The position numbers and the translations under genes were made by a program. This document shows, piece after piece, positions 14,745 to 17,569 of a stretch of DNA of 17,569 nucleotides. The DNA is from Bacteriovoracaceae bacterium UBA2428 (GTDB lineage Bacteria; Bdellovibrionota; UBA2428): assembly GCA_002343545.1 (NCBI GenBank), contig DDRA01000018.1, positions 2,292 to 19,860 of the forward strand. Direction: 5' to 3'. The notes under the pieces are model-generated. The model saw only the letters and a list, made by a program, of their open reading frames with translations, did no database searches and had not been told where the DNA came from. Position 1 is the first letter of the stretch; every line of letters begins with the position of its first letter.

Positions 14745-15320
14745 TTAAGAGGCCATCCGGACCTGGTTGCGACCTTGCTTCTTGGCTTCGTACAGCGCGA
14801 GATCCGCCGTGATCGAAGCCTCCCGCAGCGGTCGGTCGCTGTTCCATGCGACCGCGCCGAAGCTCGCGGTGATCTGAATCATCTGACCTTCCGGGGTCAG
14901 GATGTTCATGCCCTGAAGGTGCCGGCGGAGCTTCTCGAGTTCGGCTTGCGCCTCCTCGGGCTTCATCATCATCACGATGACGAACTCTTCGCCGCCCATG
15001 CGACAGATGAGGGACCCCTCGGGAGCGTGATCACCCAAGGCCCGCGACACCTGGACCAGAACCTGGTCCCCGGCCGCGTGGCCGTAGGTGTCGTTGACCC
15101 GTTTGAAGTGATCGATGTCGACGACGGCGAGCGTGGTGGTTTTGGGGAGAAATCCGAAGCTTCGCCGACGTTCAAGAAGGGTAAGAAACGCGTCTCGCCG
15201 CAGACACCCGGTCAAATCATCCCGCTCGGTCAACTTCCGCAACTTCTCGACTTCCGCTTCCAGTTCCACGATCCGAGCTTGAAGATCCTGCGGGCCTTGG
15301 GTCGTCTTCACGATCCTCAT
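14745..15320 (-). CDS. Small GGDEF-domain diguanylate cyclase
   Basis: A 191-residue cytosolic protein predicted to make cyclic di-GMP from two GTP. A short coiled coil (residues about 11-34, LQARIVELEAEVEKLRKL) leads into one GGDEF domain. It has DDLTGCLRRDAF at the start, VDIDHFKRVNDTYGH (metal-binding D68; N76/D77 for guanine) and an active-site GGEEF at 109-113 within CRMGGEEFVIV. The inhibitory I-site RXXD upstream of the active site is absent (PEGS in that place), so product feedback is probably lost. There is no receiver, PAS or membrane domain. The frame opens further to 15356, but ATG 15320 has AAGGAGGG 6 nt upstream. It stands alone and converges on the PuuD-like gene. Dimerisation through the coiled coil is inferred. 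Confidence 0.9.
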   Translation of the reverse strand: MRIVKTTQGPQDLQARIVELEAEVEKLRKLTERDDLTGCLRRDAFLTLLERRRSFGFLPKTTTLAVVDIDHFKRVNDTYGHAAGDQVLVQVSRALGDHAPEGSLICRMGGEEFVIVMMMKPEEAQAELEKLRRHLQGMNILTPEGQMIQITASFGAVAWNSDRPLREASITADLALYEAKKQGRNQVRMAS

Positions 15321-15326
15321 AGGGGT

Positions 15327-15334
15327 CCCTCCTT
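15327..15334 (-). promoter_or_regulatory. Ribosome binding site of the GGDEF gene
   Basis: On the minus strand this reads AAGGAGGG, 6 nt before ATG 15320. It decides that start over the in-frame ATG at 15356. Confidence 0.8.
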
Positions 15335-15671
15335 TTCGGTCCCGTTTACGTTCCACACCCTACGTATTCCAAGGCGCGTGCCACTCGTGCTTCCGCGGAG
15401 TTAAGCGGTTTTCTTGGGGTGCGCGGACCCCGACGCTCGGGCGGGGCGACCACACCCCGAAGGTCTTTGTGAAGCTTGGGTTAAAGCGGGGGGAATGTAC
15501 CGGAATCTACGTAACGCCCGAGATTCATAGAGTCGTCTGAAAGTTCGTCGCTCCGAGCCTGGGACGTGGCCGAGGTTTCGAGGGCTTGGCGCGAAGCAAA
15601 GCGGGTACGTGAGTTGCAACACGACTCTTCAAGAAGAGTTTCTAGGGGATGGGACTCGTGGGAGAACTTAG
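15335..15671. other. Divergent intergenic region, no gene seen
   Basis: About 340 bp between the divergent GGDEF and coiled-coil protein genes. Both promoters should lie here, but I find no convincing -35/-10 pair. Short structures are GGGGT/ACCCC around 15416-15433 and ACTCTT/AAGAGT (15624-15629 with 15634-15639), the latter 30 nt before ATG 15672. I cannot fit a known riboswitch. Frames in the stretch have poor codon character. Confidence 0.4.
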
Positions 15672-15965
15672 ATGATCAAATTCAATCAAGCGTTTTGGCT
15701 CGGTCTTGGCTTCTTCTCGATGGGCGTCGCGCAAGCCGCGCCGAAGGATTGGAGCTTCGGTTATAGCGGCAAACTCGAGCTCGAACTTCACCGCAAGGGC
15801 GTCGTCGCCAAAGAGGAGGCGAGCGATCCTCGTACGGGACGCTACGAGGCTTCCGCGCTGAAGTTCTCCGTACAGCGGGCACGATCGCTATGGCCCCGGC
15901 TTCGAGCACCACGGCATCGAGCTGAATGTGACCCAAGCCGACGGCCAAACGCTTCAGCTCTTTAA
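15672..15965 (+). CDS. 5' fragment of a frameshifted secreted coiled-coil protein
   Basis: This frame begins with a clear Sec signal peptide (MIKFNQAFWLGLGFFSMGVAQA, cleavage before APKDWSF) and a likely beta-rich start (FGYSGKLELELHRKGVVAKE). Good codon character (G/C in third positions) holds only to about 15869 (EASALKFS). The remaining residues to TAA 15963-15965 are arginine/proline-rich and look like out-of-frame translation. The adjacent frame becomes good exactly there. GGGAGAA about 6 nt before the ATG is a plausible ribosome-binding site. Taken together, this is the N-terminal 66 residues of a protein continued by the frame that ends at 16656. I do not recognise the family. Confidence 0.65.
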   Translation: MIKFNQAFWLGLGFFSMGVAQAAPKDWSFGYSGKLELELHRKGVVAKEEASDPRTGRYEASALKFSVQRARSLWPRLRAPRHRAECDPSRRPNASAL

Positions 15966-16656
15966 CCCCATCAGCCCCCAGTTCGACGTGACGCTCGTGC
16001 AAGCTTATCTGCGTGAACTGCAGGACTCGATTCAAGATTGCGCCGACCGGGGCAACCTGGTGGCGGTCAGGCGTGTTTCGGTTCACGAAAAACAGGGGAC
16101 GTTGTATACGCCCGCCGACCGTGTCTACAGCCAAAGACTGGGTTCCGACATCGAAGGCTTCGATAAAGACGGCTTCCTCTGGGATTGCTCGCTGACTTTG
16201 AGCTCCAACCCGAACCCGAAGGCGCTCGAGGCGATGCGTCGCGCGGAAGCGGCCGCCGCGGAAGAAGCTCGGCGAGCCGAGGAAGCTCAGAAAGTTGCGG
16301 CGGAGAAGGCGCAAGCGGCGAAGGATGAAGCGTCTCGTCGACGCCAAGAGGGGCTTCAGAGGCTGCAGGGTTTCAAAGTCGAAGCTAACCGAATGATCGT
16401 GGATTCCATGCAGCAACGGGCCAAGTTGCTGTCCAGCCAAGCGGAAATCGCGGGCGAGCTCGCGCAGTTGGCCGCCGCTCTCGAGTCCGAAGAAGCTCGG
16501 GTCCTTCGTGAGCAAGAAGGCGTCGTCAAGGCCGGTATCGACCGCATCGACGGCGAGGTTTCGCGGCTCCAGCTCAAGCTGAAGGAATACGAGCGTAACA
16601 TCGACGCGATCCACGAAGAAGAAGGCAAGGCGGCGAAGGCCGTGGCCGCCGAGTAA
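15928..16656 (+). CDS. 3' part of the frameshifted secreted protein, with long coiled coil
   Basis: The first usable start in this frame is GTG 15928 (242 residues), but good coding character already begins at about 15871 (YSGHDRYGPGFEHHGIELNV). That is just after the last sensible codon of the upstream frame; an in-frame TGA at 15859-15861 blocks anything earlier. Rejoining both parts gives about 327 residues: signal peptide, a globular domain to about SLTLSSNPN, then some 140 residues of Ala/Glu/Arg/Lys/Gln-rich helix, presumably coiled coil (AEAAAAEEARRAEEAQKVAAEKAQ and on to the C-terminus). Two Cys in the globular part (IQDCADRG, LWDCSL) may form a disulphide in the periplasm. No membrane anchor follows the signal peptide. 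Function unknown; a periplasmic structural or scaffold role is conceivable. The stop at 16654-16656 is followed by a terminator. Confidence 0.65.
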   Translation: MTQADGQTLQLFNPISPQFDVTLVQAYLRELQDSIQDCADRGNLVAVRRVSVHEKQGTLYTPADRVYSQRLGSDIEGFDKDGFLWDCSLTLSSNPNPKALEAMRRAEAAAAEEARRAEEAQKVAAEKAQAAKDEASRRRQEGLQRLQGFKVEANRMIVDSMQQRAKLLSSQAEIAGELAQLAAALESEEARVLREQEGVVKAGIDRIDGEVSRLQLKLKEYERNIDAIHEEEGKAAKAVAAE

Positions 16657-16684
16657 GGTCGCCGAGGATAGAAAAACTTCCGTG

Positions 16685-16728
16685 CGGAGTCCGCCGACTA
16701 AGGATCGGTGGGCTCCGTTTGCTCGTTC
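16685..16728 (+). terminator. Probable terminator after the coiled-coil protein gene
   Basis: A 13-bp stem (16685-16697 with 16705-16717, two G-T wobbles) surrounds a 7-nt loop. It is followed by TTTGCTCGTTCT, a broken T-tract. It starts 28 nt after the stop. A further GGCGGC/GCCGCC palindrome sits at 16759-16776, before the next gene. Confidence 0.65.
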
Positions 16729-16784
16729 TCGGAGTCGACGATTCTTTGGCGGCGCCGTCGCCGCCTTCCCGCTAAAATGAGTCC

Positions 16785-17501
16785 ATGACGATGTCGCGGC
16801 GAAGTTGGCGTTGGGCCGTCGCGATGCCCATACTCGTTTCGTGCGGTCAAGATCCGGGTCCCATCGAGACTCGTCCCCATCCCGAGACGGGTTGGGAAGC
16901 CGCCTACGAATCCCACGTGCGGGAATCCCTCGCCGACTATCCGGAGCTTCTCAAGATCGACGCCGACCGGACGTCGGACATTTGTTCAAATTTCGCTTCG
17001 CTTGGCGCGGATAAACGACGCGATTTTTTCGTGGCCGTCGTCTACGCGCTTGCGGGGGCCGAGACGGACTTCCGTCGGACGGTTAGTTACTCCGAACCTA
17101 GCTTGGGAACCGACCCGGTGACGGGAAGGGGCGTGCGTTCCGAGGGACTGCTGCAGCTGAGTTACCAGGACCGCGCGAGTTTTTCGAAGCTGGACGATCG
17201 CGCGGATCGCGCGTGTGCCTTCGACTTCGAAGCGGATCGCTCGCTTTTTCAGTCGGACCTCGTGCGGAACGCGACGAAGGTCGCGCGCGGGAGTTTTTTG
17301 GGGTCGAGCGAGCGGAGCATTCTGAACGCCTACCGAAACTTGAGTTGCGGGGTGTTCATCGTGAACCTCCAGGTCACTCGGTTGAACAAGTCGCGAAGTT
17401 TCCTCGAGGCCCTGGGCCGCTATTGGGCCGTGGCGCGCCCCCAATCGGCGCGCCACGAGATTTTTCTCAAGCACCTCCGCGAAAAATCTCCGTGTGAATA
17501 G
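16785..17501 (+). CDS. Lipoprotein with lysozyme/lytic-transglycosylase-like core
   Basis: A 238-residue protein with an arginine-rich n-region, a short hydrophobic stretch and a lipobox LVSCG (lipidated Cys20). The core resembles the SLT/lysozyme-like fold: VVYALAGAETDF supplies a Glu (E93) in the position of the catalytic acid. About 27 residues later, SEGLLQLSYQD (119-129) matches the family's G-[AL]-x-G-L-M-Q-L block. If active, it would cut peptidoglycan glycan strands from a membrane anchor. Several Cys (C67, C144 region, SCGVF, final SPCE) suggest disulphides. The start could be ATG 16785 or ATG 16791; the leader GCTAAAATGAGTCC has no good ribosome-binding site. The catalytic assignment rests on motif resemblance only. 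Confidence 0.65.
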   Translation: MTMSRRSWRWAVAMPILVSCGQDPGPIETRPHPETGWEAAYESHVRESLADYPELLKIDADRTSDICSNFASLGADKRRDFFVAVVYALAGAETDFRRTVSYSEPSLGTDPVTGRGVRSEGLLQLSYQDRASFSKLDDRADRACAFDFEADRSLFQSDLVRNATKVARGSFLGSSERSILNAYRNLSCGVFIVNLQVTRLNKSRSFLEALGRYWAVARPQSARHEIFLKHLREKSPCE

Positions 17502-17503
17502 GC

Positions 17504-17569
17504 GTCAGGTTCCTTTTGGTTCAGCGGCTGCGTCATTTGACGCGCCTGCTGAACCAAAAGGAACCTGAC
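17504..17569. repeat. Long palindrome (22-bp perfect arms) at the window end
   Basis: Arms 17504-17525 and 17548-17569 are perfect reverse complements of 22 nt. The interior continues to pair: a GCGTCA/TGACGC stem with a TT loop lies inside two wobbles and one mismatch. The whole 66 nt can therefore fold into one hairpin of about 32 bp. It starts 2 nt after the lipoprotein stop. No T-tract is visible because the window ends at the last arm base. It may be a terminator, a dispersed palindromic repeat, or an assembly-end repeat. Confidence 0.85.

Noticed and set aside
15540..15671. Possible cyclic di-GMP (GEMM) riboswitch near the GGDEF gene
   Set aside because: Fragments such as GCGAAGCAAAGCGGG recall the motif, but the two-helix arrangement and tetraloop receptor cannot be drawn. 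It also lies on the strand of the neighbouring gene.
1..17569. tRNA, rRNA, CRISPR array, integrase or toxin-antitoxin pair
   Set aside because: Read for cloverleaf arms, regularly spaced repeats and small paired genes; none found by eye.

Overview
The window is a GC-rich (visibly well above 60 %), gene-dense bacterial chromosome segment. It carries no tRNA, rRNA, CRISPR array, integrase or transposase that I can see. The proteins point to a Gram-negative organism with an outer membrane: an AcrB-type RND pump, lipoprotein signal peptides and a bacterioferritin. Small secreted DUF3011 proteins, a short MscL and orphan GGDEF and PuuD-like proteins would suit a Bdellovibrionota/Oligoflexia or other former delta-proteobacterial lineage. 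That placement is an impression from the protein repertoire, not a measured result.

Layout, left to right. (1) 3-2294 (+): an RND efflux permease cut by the left edge, closed by a strong terminator. (2) 2370-2512: an imperfect inverted repeat of about 115 bp plus a separate hairpin. (3) 2530-4322 (-): a two-gene unit, a metzincin-type zinc-protease lipoprotein followed by a secreted DUF3011 protein. (4) 4376-4675 (+): a short MscL channel. (5) 4688-13062 (-): nine genes almost without gaps. In transcription order they are a membrane GT-C/GT87-like protein, a SpoU/TrmH-type RNA 2'-O-methyltransferase, a second GT-C/GT87-like protein, then a group-2-style Mrp antiporter operon mrpAB-C-D-E-F-G. 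(6) 13134-13568 (+): a bacterioferritin-like protein with its own terminator. (7) 13757-14467 (+): a membrane protein of the urate-oxidase N-terminal (PuuD) family without a cytochrome c domain. (8) 14549-14732: a cluster of hairpins between convergent genes. (9) 14745-15320 (-): a small diguanylate cyclase without a sensor domain. (10) 15672-16656 (+): a secreted coiled-coil protein split by a frameshift near 15870. (11) 16785-17501 (+): a lipoprotein with a lysozyme/lytic-transglycosylase-like core. (12) 17504-17569: a long, nearly perfect palindrome whose last base is the last base of the window.

Functionally, most of the window concerns the cell envelope and ion or osmotic homeostasis: drug efflux, Mrp Na+/H+ exchange, a mechanosensitive channel, polyprenol-linked glycosyl transfer, and periplasmic or outer-membrane lipoproteins acting on protein or peptidoglycan. 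The best candidates for something undescribed are the HEXXH lipoprotein/DUF3011 pair, the translationally coupled GT-SPOUT-GT-Mrp chain, the split coiled-coil secreted protein, and the two palindromic repeat elements (2370-2484 and 17504-17569). I found no clear novel multi-gene defence or mobile system.
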